This document shows positions 7,627 through 13,474 of a stretch of 15,219 bases of DNA, in pieces (the stretch's first letter is position 1; each line of letters starts with the position of its first letter). A model generated the notes under the pieces. The model ran no database searches. It was not told the origin of the DNA and saw only the letters and a program-made list of their open reading frames with translations. This stretch comes from Crocinitomicaceae bacterium (GTDB lineage Bacteria; Bacteroidota; Bacteroidia; Flavobacteriales_D; Sanyastnellaceae). The stretch spans positions 1 to 15,219 of the forward strand of contig JADLBA010000311.1 in the NCBI GenBank assembly GCA_020848015.1, in the 5' to 3' direction. A program made the position numbers and the translations under genes.

Positions 7627-7970
7627 ATGGCAAAAAATGCATCTAAGGCACCTGAAAAAAAGGCCGCTAAAAAAGCTGCTGCAGCAAAGCCAAAAAAAGC
7701 GGCCAGCTCGCAACCGGTTCCAAAAGAACCTGATCAGAAACCTTCGGAAAAAAAAGGCTTTCTGAACTTATAGCGAAGGTAGCAACCGGCTTTGTGGACC
7801 GGTTCTTTCACGACCCGCGCACACCAGGCACCAGCGAGAAAATAATTTCAGTTGAAGGGCTGGACGATGATCCACCAACAATCGAGGTTCTGCTTTGCAA
7901 CTATGGAATATGGAACGTTAAAAACACCACATATTCAAAAAAGGATATGCGGGCTTTGAATGTGCTTTAA
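7627..7970 (+). CDS. Lys/Ala-rich small protein split by a frame change at an A8 run
   Basis: The ATG at 7627 opens a 48-codon frame ending at TAG 7771-7773. It starts MAKNASKAPEKKAAKKAAAA and is built of Lys, Ala and Pro like histone-H1-type tails. The run of eight A at 7748-7755 sits in frame 0 as GAA AAA AAA GGC. Reading one base back there gives AGG CTT TCT and opens 71 further codons to TAA 7968-7970: RLSELIAKVATGFVDRFFHD, then a SVEGLDDDPPTIEVLLCNYG segment and a MRALNVL end. This second part is balanced and protein-like, so the two frames are most likely one protein of about 114 residues. The cause may be a one-base deletion, a homopolymer error, or ribosomal or transcriptional slippage. 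A strong terminator follows at once. The function is not recognised. Confidence 0.62.
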
Positions 7971-7980
7971 TCAAACCCGG

Positions 7981-8009
7981 TTCATCCCCCGGCGGTTCCG
8001 GGGGATGAA
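7981..8009 (+). terminator. Strong intrinsic terminator after the Lys/Ala-rich gene
   Basis: A perfect 12-bp inverted repeat (7981-7992 pairing with 7998-8009) has a 5-base loop. It is GC-rich in the core (CCCCCGG/CCGGGGG) and is followed by TTAACTTTTTC. It starts 10 bases after the stop at 7970 and separates that gene from the toxin-antitoxin pair. Confidence 0.85.
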
Positions 8010-8044
8010 TTAACTTTTTCAGAAATAATCCGTATATTCGCTCA

Positions 8045-8206
8045 ATGAGTTCCGCAATCCCAATATCAGGATCAAACCGCAAGCGCAAAAAGCAGCTTTC
8101 GCGGGAGGATGCAGGATTGCTTCGCGCAATGAAGGAATCTACCGGAGAAACAGTTTCCTCGGAAGACTTCCTGAAAGAATTGCGCGATGATCGTAAGAAC
8201 GGATAA
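8045..8206 (+). CDS. Probable antitoxin of a RelB/RelE-type pair
   Basis: This 53-residue frame opens at ATG 8045. The protein starts MSSAIPISGSNRKRKKQLSR, with a basic patch, and continues to an acidic helical C-terminus (SSEDFLKELRDDRKNG). I do not recognise a named DNA-binding fold. The call rests mainly on position: it ends 20 bases inside the following RelE/ParE-like toxin gene, and antitoxin-first overlapping order is standard for type II pairs. A TATATTCG sequence (8033-8040), one mismatch from the -7 consensus TAnnTTTG, ends 4 bases before the ATG, so the message may have almost no leader. Such antitoxins normally bind the toxin through the C-terminus and repress their own promoter; that is family knowledge. 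Confidence 0.68.
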   Translation: MSSAIPISGSNRKRKKQLSREDAGLLRAMKESTGETVSSEDFLKELRDDRKNG

Positions 8207-8456
8207 AACTTTCCTCAAAGATTACCGCGCATTAAAAAAATTCAGGTCATTGCTTGACCGGCTGGAGGAAGCAATGCTGCAGATGGAAAAAGCGTGGAGC
8301 CCTGAAGACCTTCCTTCCATTAAACACATAGAAGGTACCCGCTACAGGATGCGAATAGGTGGCTACCGTTTAGGGTTCAGGTTGGAAAGTGGTGAGATTG
8401 TTTTAGAGCGTTTTTTACACCGAAAGGAAATCTACCGGCGATATCCGCCGAAATAA
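8187..8456 (+). CDS. RelE/ParE-family toxin
   Basis: The 89-residue product has the RelE/ParE layout. It starts with a short strand and a basic helix (MIVRTDKTFLKDYRALKKFR), followed by a second helix (LLDRLEEAMLQMEKA) and the PSIKHIEG-x-RYRMRIGGYRLGFRLE beta sheet. The closing segment, IVLERFLHRKEIYRRYP, matches the typical V-x-HRxxxYR end. Most RelE relatives cleave mRNA on the ribosome, while ParE relatives inhibit gyrase; the sequence alone does not decide which. The start overlaps the antitoxin by 20 bases, implying translational coupling. On a small integrase-bearing element such a pair could stabilise the element. Confidence 0.88.
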   Translation: MIVRTDKTFLKDYRALKKFRSLLDRLEEAMLQMEKAWSPEDLPSIKHIEGTRYRMRIGGYRLGFRLESGEIVLERFLHRKEIYRRYPPK

Positions 8457-8597
8457 ATACAGAGGTCAGGAAGGGGCTTTTTTATTTTCTGCATCTAACC
8501 AAAAGCGCCGGAATCTAACCGGAAACAACCGGTAGCGCTCCTTTCCGCCTACGGGCACTTTTTCTATTTTCTGCTTTGTGTCGCAATTCACGAGTAA

Positions 8598-8768
8598 ATG
8601 GGTGACGCAACAAACAAACTGCTCCACACACTGATCATCATCAGCCTATGTTTCAGCATAGCTGTTTTGGGTATTGTCATTTTCGGAAAAAAGACAATCC
8701 AGCTCACAACCGACAGCAGCGGAACCATTCACACAGGTGAAATGAAACAACACCTCAGGTTCAAGTAA
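8598..8768 (+). CDS. Small single-pass membrane protein, unrecognised
   Basis: This 56-codon frame begins at ATG 8598. It has a hydrophobic helix of about 22 residues (LLHTLIIISLCFSIAVLGIV, residues 8-27, plus IF) and then a basic KK turn and a polar tail ending HLRFK. A short signal-anchor or phage-type membrane protein is likely. It precedes the holin-like remnant and may belong to the same lysis or membrane set. No ribosome binding site or motif was recognised. Confidence 0.45.
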   Translation: MGDATNKLLHTLIIISLCFSIAVLGIVIFGKKTIQLTTDSSGTIHTGEMKQHLRFK

Positions 8769-8877
8769 AACAGGCACTCGCCACCAATCATACAATCATG
8801 AAACTCATCACCGACCGCATACAAGTCCAAATAACAATTCAGCCCGCGGACAATCAGCAGCTCCAAGACGGTAATCG

Positions 8878-9361
8878 ATGGGAAAGTTCAAAGACAAAAA
8901 CGGAAAAACCCGCCTTCGTGCGCTGATTGATCACGCCCGTGAAAAGGGTATTGATCTGCCTTCCGAAGTCCTATACGTTACCGAAATGATTTTTCCGCCG
9001 GTTGGTTTGGGTCGGAAAACAATTCAAATGGTCCGTGATCTTGTAGGCATTGATCCGGAGGTAAAAACCGCAGCACTCAATGAACTGAATGATATTGCTC
9101 TTGAGATGGAAAAACAGCCCGGCACACCGCGGACATGGAAAGCGACAACTGGCTTTCCAAAACCATCCGCCCAATACTCGCAATCGTTGTCACCATTGAT
9201 TACCTGGCTACCAAATGGCTGCCTTTCGCCTGCAGTATAGCTATTCCCGATTACACGATGCAGCCACCTTTCGCCTGATGGAATGGGTGATGGGTTTTTA
9301 CCTCGGCTTGAAAGGAGTAGAACGCATTGCAAAGAACATTGGCCCGATCTTCAAAAAGTAA
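8878..9361 (+). pseudogene. 3TM-holin-like phage protein, interrupted by two frame changes
   Basis: Three overlapping frames read as one protein. Frame 1 from ATG 8878 gives MGKFKDKNGKTRLRALIDHA through a MVRDLVGIDPEVKTAALNEL helix to LEMEK. At the A5 run 9110-9114, reading one base back continues as TARHTADMESDNWLSKTIRP and then the hydrophobic ILAIVVTIDYLATKWLPF. At TTT 9269-9271, reading one base back continues as RLMEWVMGFYLGLKGVERIA to KNIGPIFKK and TAA 9359-9361. The ADMxSDxWLSKxxRP block followed by two hydrophobic helices and G-x-x-GxxxxEKI/ERI is the pattern I know from the 3TM holin family of phages and gene transfer agents. The rebuilt length is about 162 residues. An unbroken reading of frame 1 alone (120 residues, ending 9240) is less convincing because its tail lacks this pattern. 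Confidence 0.62.
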
Positions 9362-9415
9362 ATAAAAAGCACCATTTTAGGGCGCATGCTCACGCGCCCG
9401 GCTTTGGTAAAGAAG

Positions 9416-9444
9416 CCCCGCAGGTTGAAAGCTGCGGGGTTTTT
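9416..9444 (+). terminator. Intrinsic terminator after the holin-like gene
   Basis: An 8-bp perfect stem CCCCGCAG/CTGCGGGG (9416-9423 with 9432-9439) is followed by five T. A second smaller hairpin, GGGCGC/GCGCCC (9380-9385 with 9394-9399), lies just upstream. Confidence 0.85.
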
Positions 9445-9538
9445 ATTTAAGCAGGCAAATTTTTTCAGGTTAGCGCAGGAAAAATCCGAAAAATGTTAAA
9501 ATTCACAATTCTTTTTTGAAACACATCAAAATCAAGGG

Positions 9539-9569
9539 TTTACCGTAAGAGAAAAGTAGAGTATATTTG
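9539..9569 (+). promoter_or_regulatory. Bacteroidota-type promoter for the 9595 gene pair
   Basis: A TTTA box at 9539-9542 and TATATTTG at 9562-9569 are separated by 19 bases. This fits the -33 TTTG / -7 TAnnTTTG pattern with an exact -7 box. The first codon follows 26 bases downstream. Confidence 0.65.
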
Positions 9570-9594
9570 CATCACCAAACTGTTCAATTCTACG

Positions 9595-9792
9595 ATGACT
9601 TCCGCTAAAGAAAAACATGCCTTTTGGGATGGCTTTTTTTATTTCTTTGGGTTTACTGAAAACCCTGCGAAGGAAATGTCAACCCACATTATGGAGCAAT
9701 CTGCCTCTGAGAAGATCAAATCTGACCTCAAAAGGATAAATAAATCCTATCGGAGCAAACTGGCTGAACTGCAGGCTGAAATTTATGGCTAA
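9595..9792 (+). CDS. Small accessory protein, phage-type, upstream of DUF2335-like gene
   Basis: The 65-residue product starts MTSAKEKHAFWDGFFYFFGF, an aromatic F-W-D-G-F-F motif. Its second half is a charged helix (SASEKIKSDLKRINKSYRSK). I recall short Bacteroidota proteins beginning with a similar FWDGFxxxFxFxG motif next to mobile-element membrane proteins; no function is known to me. The gene has its own promoter with an exact TATATTTG box. Its last 8 bases overlap the start of the next gene (ATGGCTAA), implying translational coupling. Confidence 0.65.
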   Translation: MTSAKEKHAFWDGFFYFFGFTENPAKEMSTHIMEQSASEKIKSDLKRINKSYRSKLAELQAEIYG

Positions 9793-10158
9793 TCATAATA
9801 AGAAAAAAGCCGTAGTTAGACCTGATCAGACGTATGAGGCTACCAGTTTTGAGGGAATAATGCCTGATCCGGAAACGCTCGAGCATCTTGAAAAACTTGC
9901 GCCTGGATGTGCTCAAAAGTGGATGGAACTGGCGGAGTCGGAAATAAAAAGCCGTCAAAGGAATGAAGAGCGCATTACTTGGACATTTAAAATAGTACCA
10001 TTCTTGGTCAAGTATTTGGGCTAATAACAAGTATCATTATTGCTGGAGTTGGAGCCTTTGCTATTTACTATGGTCACCCAACAGCAGGCGCAACAATTAT
10101 TACTGGTAGTATGGCTTCTGTTATAGCAGCCTTTTATTTTAGAAACAAAAAGGGATAA
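9785..10158 (+). pseudogene. DUF2335-like predicted membrane protein, interrupted by one frame change
   Basis: Frame 1 (ATG 9785) gives a soluble part with the DUF2335 signature: MPDPETLEHLEKLAPGCAQK, then the WMELAESEIKSRQRNEER helix. It runs into a short nonsense end and TAA at 10022-10024. Reading one base back near 9998-10002 opens ILGQVFGLITSIIIAGVGAF, then AIYYGHPTAGATIITGSMAS and an AAFYFRNKKG end at TAA 10156-10158. GQxFGLI, the hydrophobic helix, GHPTAGA and a second helix are the expected DUF2335 C-terminus, so the two parts belong together (about 124 residues). DUF2335 is a family of two-helix membrane proteins of unknown function, often seen in mobile or defence-rich DNA. As given, the gene makes a protein without its membrane helices. 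Confidence 0.7.
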
Positions 10159-10203
10159 TAATCTGTCTGTTTCAGTAATTAAGATCAACGCACTTCAACC
10201 TTT

Positions 10204-10294
10204 GTTGCGCAATCCTACAACCTGTTGCGAAGCCTCGCAACACCGCAAAGCCATGCCAGTAGTGAGTTGCAGAGGTTTTTCCGCAAATGTTGCG
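10204..10294. repeat. Cluster of three TTGCG/CGCAA palindromes beside the integrase gene
   Basis: Between the DUF2335-like gene and the end of the integrase gene there are three symmetric sites: TTGCGCAA (10205-10212), GTTGCGA-4-TCGCAAC (10224-10241) and CGCAA-3-TTGCG (10282-10294). The rest of 10159-10374 holds a C-rich patch (10312-10324) and no gene or clear terminator. The sites may bind a protein such as an excisionase, repressor or recombinase. Confidence 0.55.
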
Positions 10295-10374
10295 TAATTT
10301 CACCCCCACCCCCTTCTATTTTCGGGTAGAAAACTTTTGGCCTGAATCTCCCATAGCCATAATACAGCAAAATT

Positions 10375-11508
10375 TTAAAACCGGCTTGCCTTATTTCGAA
10401 CGTTTGGCAGAGCGCCGGTCAAAACATAATTAAGGTAGGCGCTCTTAACCTCCAGGCTACTGTGTCTGGCTTGTTTCCTTACCTCATCAATCGGTACACC
10501 ATCTTCCAGCATCTGAACGATACCGGTGTCTTTTAAACTATACAGGTGATAGTTGTCAGGGAATTTGAGTTTTTCCCTCATTGCTTGCCAGTGCTCAGTA
10601 AGTCGGGCTCGCTTCATTGATTTAATCTCCGGACGAATTGTTCGGTTGCCGGTGAAAAGAAAATTCGTTTTATCGGTTATTCCGGAAACATAGCCAGCAA
10701 TTTCATCCAGCACAATTTTAGGAATAGTGACTTTTTCCCGCTCATCATCTTTGGCTATGCTTGCCGGTATAAATATGATTCCGTGATCAATATCGAAATG
10801 CAACGCTCTCAGCAGGCAAAGTTCTTTCGGACGGATCAGGCAGTGATAAAGAAGAAGGCAGGCAATTTTAAATCCAGGCTCATTATTCAGCGCTTCCCTG
10901 ATCATAGGTCGCCATTCCTTCGCGATGATATCGCGTTCCTTTTGACCAGCTTTTTTCGGTCTGATTTTCAGGAACGGATTTTCCTTGCAGTAGTCATAGC
11001 TGATAAACCAATTCCAAAATGAACGATAGGTGATGATGTAATTGTTGAATGTTCTGTTGCCAACCCCGGCGGCAATTTCTTTCATCAATGACTGAACATG
11101 AAGAGAGTTAAAAGTTTCGCAGGTTACACTGAGCGAATTTTTTTTAAGGAACAATACAATGCGATTGATAGCAGAACGGTAACTGACAAAGCTCGTGTGT
11201 TCCAGCTCGCGTTTTTTTTCATTCAGTAATTCATCAAGAGCTGTTTCGAGTTTCTTTCCAATATTTTTTCTCGTCTCGTCAAAGCAGGGATTCCATCCAG
11301 CGTGTAATTTTTCATTGATCGCCTTTACCAATCGCATCGCATATTTTTTGCGCTCCTCTTGCTCAATGTCATTTACTCGAACCTTCTTTCTGATCCATTT
11401 GCCGGTGTCAGGGTGTTTGATCCAGTATCCAACATAGCAGTCTTTGCCTGGATAGTAGCGTGCCGGGAGGAACCCGATTTCCTGAATTATTGCGCCCCTT
11501 TGTCTCAT
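10375..11508 (-). CDS. Tyrosine recombinase / phage-type integrase
   Basis: The 377-residue protein has three parts. An N-terminal arm-binding-like domain (about 1-75) includes YYVGYWI-type strands. A SAM-like core-binding domain spans about 80-185 (LETALDELLNEKKRELEHTS onward). The catalytic domain runs from about 195. Catalytic residues are R226 in LIRPKEL, a lysine in the AKDDEREKV turn (K253 or K259), Y-S-L-K at 323-326 in place of HxxR, H349 in QARHSS, and the nucleophile tyrosine in KSAYLNY (Y358 most likely). The start is fixed by an in-frame TAA directly before the ATG. The gene starts 82 bases from the 3' end of tRNA-Leu(CAG) and runs away from it, as usual for elements integrated at tRNA genes. 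It is the only recombinase in the window and looks intact, unlike several cargo genes. Confidence 0.93.
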   Translation of the reverse strand: MRQRGAIIQEIGFLPARYYPGKDCYVGYWIKHPDTGKWIRKKVRVNDIEQEERKKYAMRLVKAINEKLHAGWNPCFDETRKNIGKKLETALDELLNEKKRELEHTSFVSYRSAINRIVLFLKKNSLSVTCETFNSLHVQSLMKEIAAGVGNRTFNNYIITYRSFWNWFISYDYCKENPFLKIRPKKAGQKERDIIAKEWRPMIREALNNEPGFKIACLLLYHCLIRPKELCLLRALHFDIDHGIIFIPASIAKDDEREKVTIPKIVLDEIAGYVSGITDKTNFLFTGNRTIRPEIKSMKRARLTEHWQAMREKLKFPDNYHLYSLKDTGIVQMLEDGVPIDEVRKQARHSSLEVKSAYLNYVLTGALPNVRNKASRF

Positions 11509-11535
11509 TTATACACGTGTCTCAATAGTGTCTCA
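11501..11535. repeat. Three TGTCTCA repeats over the integrase start
   Basis: TGTCTCA occurs at 11501-11507, 11518-11524 and 11529-11535, all in the same direction, start-to-start 17 and 11 bases apart. The first covers the first codons of the integrase gene, the other two lie in its leader. They could be operator or recombinase arm sites. Confidence 0.5.
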
Positions 11536-11551
11536 GGCAGGGGTATATATG

Positions 11552-11582
11552 CAGAAAGGCCGCTCGTAGAGCAGCCTTTCTG
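11552..11582 (-). terminator. Terminator hairpin of the tRNA cluster
   Basis: A 14-base stem with a 3-base loop (11552-11565 with 69-82 of the same hundred) reads CAGAAAGGC...GCCTTTCTG. The one non-Watson-Crick position is a G-U pair in the minus-strand RNA but a C-A mismatch on the plus strand, so the structure suits transcripts leaving the tRNA genes. It lies 9 bases beyond the tRNA-Leu(CAG) 3' end. There is no long T run beyond TTT inside the stem. Confidence 0.7.
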
Positions 11583-11590
11583 AAATAACG

Positions 11591-11672
11591 TACCGAAGGA
11601 GGGACTCGAACCCTCACGCCTTGCGGCACACGCACCTGAAACGTGCGCGTCTACCAATTCCGCCACTTCGGT
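11591..11672 (-). tRNA. tRNA-Leu (anticodon CAG)
   Basis: The reverse strand folds with acceptor stem ACCGAAG/CTTCGGT, discriminator A, a leucine-type D arm (TGGCGGAATTGGTAGACGCG), anticodon arm CACGT-TTCAGGT-GCGTG (anticodon CAG), a long variable arm (GTGCCGCAAGGCGT) and T arm GAGGGTTCGAGTCCCTC. CCA is not encoded. It is the last of three co-directional tRNA genes, and its 3' end faces the integrase, so it is the likely attachment site. Confidence 0.97.
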
Positions 11673-11778
11673 AGCAGAAAAATTTTGAGTAACGCGCCTC
11701 AAAAGCCAATGAACTCTTTCCGGTGAAAATACATTTTGAATGTATTCCGAAGTTTCACCTTCAATAGCACTAATAAAG

Positions 11779-11860
11779 TGCCCGGGACTGGACTCGAACC
11801 AGCACATCTTTCGACATACGCCCCTCAAACGTACGTGTCTACCAATTTCACCACCCGGGC
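11779..11860 (-). tRNA. tRNA-Leu (anticodon GAG)
   Basis: Acceptor stem GCCCGGG/CCCGGGC with discriminator A, leucine-type D arm, anticodon arm TACGT-TTGAGGG-GCGTA (anticodon GAG), long variable arm TGTCGAAAGATG and T arm CTGGTTCGAGTCCAG. CCA is not encoded. It lies 106 bases upstream of tRNA-Leu(CAG) in transcription order. Confidence 0.97.
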
Positions 11861-11890
11861 GAAACTTGTTAGCCTATGAAGAACAAGAAG

Positions 11891-11907
11891 GGCAGTTGTG
11901 CTGCCCC
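11891..11907 (-). terminator. Small hairpin between tRNA-Lys and tRNA-Leu(GAG)
   Basis: GGGCAG-5-CTGCCC (11891-11896 with 11902-11907) is followed on the minus strand by TTCTTGTTC. It may be a weak terminator or a processing structure between the tRNAs. Confidence 0.35.
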
Positions 11908-11929
11908 TGCCTTTTTCTTCTACCTTTTG

Positions 11930-12002
11930 TGATCCCGCTGGGATTCGAACCCAGGACCCATACATTAAAAGTGTATTGCTCTACCGGCTGAGCTACGGAA
12001 TC
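11930..12002 (-). tRNA. tRNA-Lys (anticodon TTT)
   Basis: Acceptor stem GATTCCG/CGGGATC (one T-G pair) with discriminator A, D arm AGCTCAGCCGGTAGAGC, anticodon arm ATACA-CTTTTAA-TGTAT (anticodon TTT), a short variable loop, and T arm CTGGGTTCGAATCCCAG. CCA is not encoded. It is the first gene of the cluster. Confidence 0.97.
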
Positions 12003-12022
12003 TTCCTTGTTTTTTGCGGGCG

Positions 12023-12051
12023 CAAATATATATTGCTTTTAGATGCATCAA
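12023..12051 (-). promoter_or_regulatory. Promoter of the tRNA cluster
   Basis: On the minus strand, TATATTTG (complement of 12023-12030) matches the -7 consensus exactly. A TTGA (complement of 12048-12051) lies 17 bases further upstream. tRNA-Lys begins 20 bases downstream of the -7 box. Confidence 0.65.
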
Positions 12052-12264
12052 CACCAGCGGTGAATTATTTCTTTAAAAAATTAGAAAATGCAATAGAAAA
12101 GACACTTGTCCAGTCTTTTACTATCAAAAAATATTGCGACGGCGTTAATAGTACACAAGGGGGATGAACCTCCTCTATAGTGAATATCTTTGACTTGTTA
12201 TGAGCGTTTCATTACCTTAGTATGAAAATAATTCACAATTTCAATTATAGATAAAAATATTTCT

Positions 12265-13173
12265 ATGAAAAGAATCTTCCTTGCAAAGCGGTCACTTGCA
12301 ATGTGTGTCGCTGTGTATTGCTTCGCCTTGCTGCTGTCGCCCGCAGATGTCAAAGCCCAGTGCCAACCCTTTATCAGTATTGACGGAAATAATACATCGG
12401 CAAAATCAGTAGCTCTTCCCATCTGGCTTCGTGCGGGGCAAGTGTTGGGAATGAATGCTGCCGTCCCTTCCGTCTCTGTGATCGAATTTACTGAAAATTC
12501 CGGTGCACTGGAATATTCAAGGGTAGTTGATGTTACAACTACATCAACCGTTCCGACAGGAAAAGTGTGGAAAATTGAATCTATTATTATCACTCCACTT
12601 ATCGGCAATGTATTGAGCACCGCGACCTACACAACCTCTGGTACATTTACCATTCCAAGTTGCACCAATTATGTATGCATTGAAGTATGGGGAGCCGGCG
12701 GTGGTGGTGGAACCTGTAGCGGATGCGCTAGCAATTCCGGTGGCGCTGGTGGTGGTGGTGGTGGTGGTTATGGCACCGGCTGCTTTACCGTTACACCCGG
12801 CGGTTCGCTCAGCGTTAGTATCGGAGCTGGAGGAACAGCGGGCAATACCGGCGGAACAACCAATGTCGGCGGACTTATCAGTGCTACTGGTGGCGGCGGT
12901 GGCAGCCCCGGAGTGGGTGGTGTAGGCGGTGCGGGAGGTACCAGCACAGCCTATGTCCAAATGACTGGAACTCCTGGTACGAATGGAACTCTTTCTGGAT
13001 CAGGTGGCGTGTCTGGTGGCGCGGGTGCCAATGGCGGTGCGGGCGGTTCCGGAGGTCAAAGTACTACTGCCGGAACCGCTCCCGGCGGTGGTGGCGGCAG
13101 TGGTGCTACGGTAAATGGAAACCCAGTATCGGGAAAACCGGGCGGAGCCGGTCAGGCAAAAATTTCGTGGTAA
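12265..13173 (+). CDS. Secreted glycine-rich protein
   Basis: This 302-residue protein has a signal peptide (about 1-32, ending DVKAQ). An N-terminal part (about 33-115) carries WLRAGQVLGMNAAVPSVSVI and VPTGKVWKIESIIITPL, a pattern I associate with secreted Bacteroidota proteins. A glycine-rich domain follows from about 118. It opens YTTSGTFTIPSCTNYVCIEVWGAGGGGG in pattern, the usual entry to the glycine-rich sheet seen in surface and tail-fibre proteins, and it closes GKPGGAGQAKISW. Four cysteines lie in the first third of that domain. The domain is probably a stacked glycine-helix or beta structure on the cell surface or secreted. No sorting (type IX) C-terminal domain is recognised. It sits 262 bases from the tRNA cluster and has no operon partner. 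The role is unknown, with adhesion one possibility. Confidence 0.82.
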   Translation: MKRIFLAKRSLAMCVAVYCFALLLSPADVKAQCQPFISIDGNNTSAKSVALPIWLRAGQVLGMNAAVPSVSVIEFTENSGALEYSRVVDVTTTSTVPTGKVWKIESIIITPLIGNVLSTATYTTSGTFTIPSCTNYVCIEVWGAGGGGGTCSGCASNSGGAGGGGGGGYGTGCFTVTPGGSLSVSIGAGGTAGNTGGTTNVGGLISATGGGGGSPGVGGVGGAGGTSTAYVQMTGTPGTNGTLSGSGGVSGGAGANGGAGGSGGQSTTAGTAPGGGGGSGATVNGNPVSGKPGGAGQAKISW

Positions 13174-13474
13174 AAAGGTAAACCGGCAGTTTAATTTTTG
13201 AAAAAGCGGGGAACTTGAAAAACAATTTGGGGGAGACTCACTGCCTCAGCACACTTTACGGGATTTCTTTTTTTTAAGGAGAATAAATTTTGTTGTTTGA
13301 AAAAAGAAAGGATTCACGTAAAGGCCGCTAAGTGAATGACACGCAAAGCCCGCAGAGGAACAAAATACCTCTTCCCTTCTGGGGGGAGGCGAAATAGTTG
13401 TTCAACTGTTTTGTGTCTTGTCTCAATTTTTTCGGGATCAAAAAAATGCTTCTGGCAGTATTGGTTATGCGCTG
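13174..13474. other. Intergenic stretch with a two-copy imperfect repeat
   Basis: This lies between the convergent glycine-rich and acyltransferase genes. It holds an imperfect direct repeat (13315-13335 and 13340-13360, 15 of 21 bases alike, core CACG[TC]AAAG) and several T runs. No clear terminator hairpin or gene was found; the short frames at 13336-13639 are read through the acyltransferase end and not convincing. Confidence 0.5.

Noticed and set aside
8798..8929. 43-codon frame (ATG 8798) overlapping the holin-like gene start
   Set aside because: Short, no recognised motif, and half of it is read out of frame through the holin-like gene. It could still be a real small gene or a displaced N-terminus.
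12544..12960. Minus-strand frame across the glycine-rich gene, Thr/Ser/Ala-rich
   Set aside because: It is the shadow of the GGT/GGC codon repeats on the opposite strand.
12700..13140. GGTGGTGGT-type simple repeats as a possible CRISPR or tandem array
   Set aside because: They are codon repeats for glycine within an open reading frame, without regular spacers.
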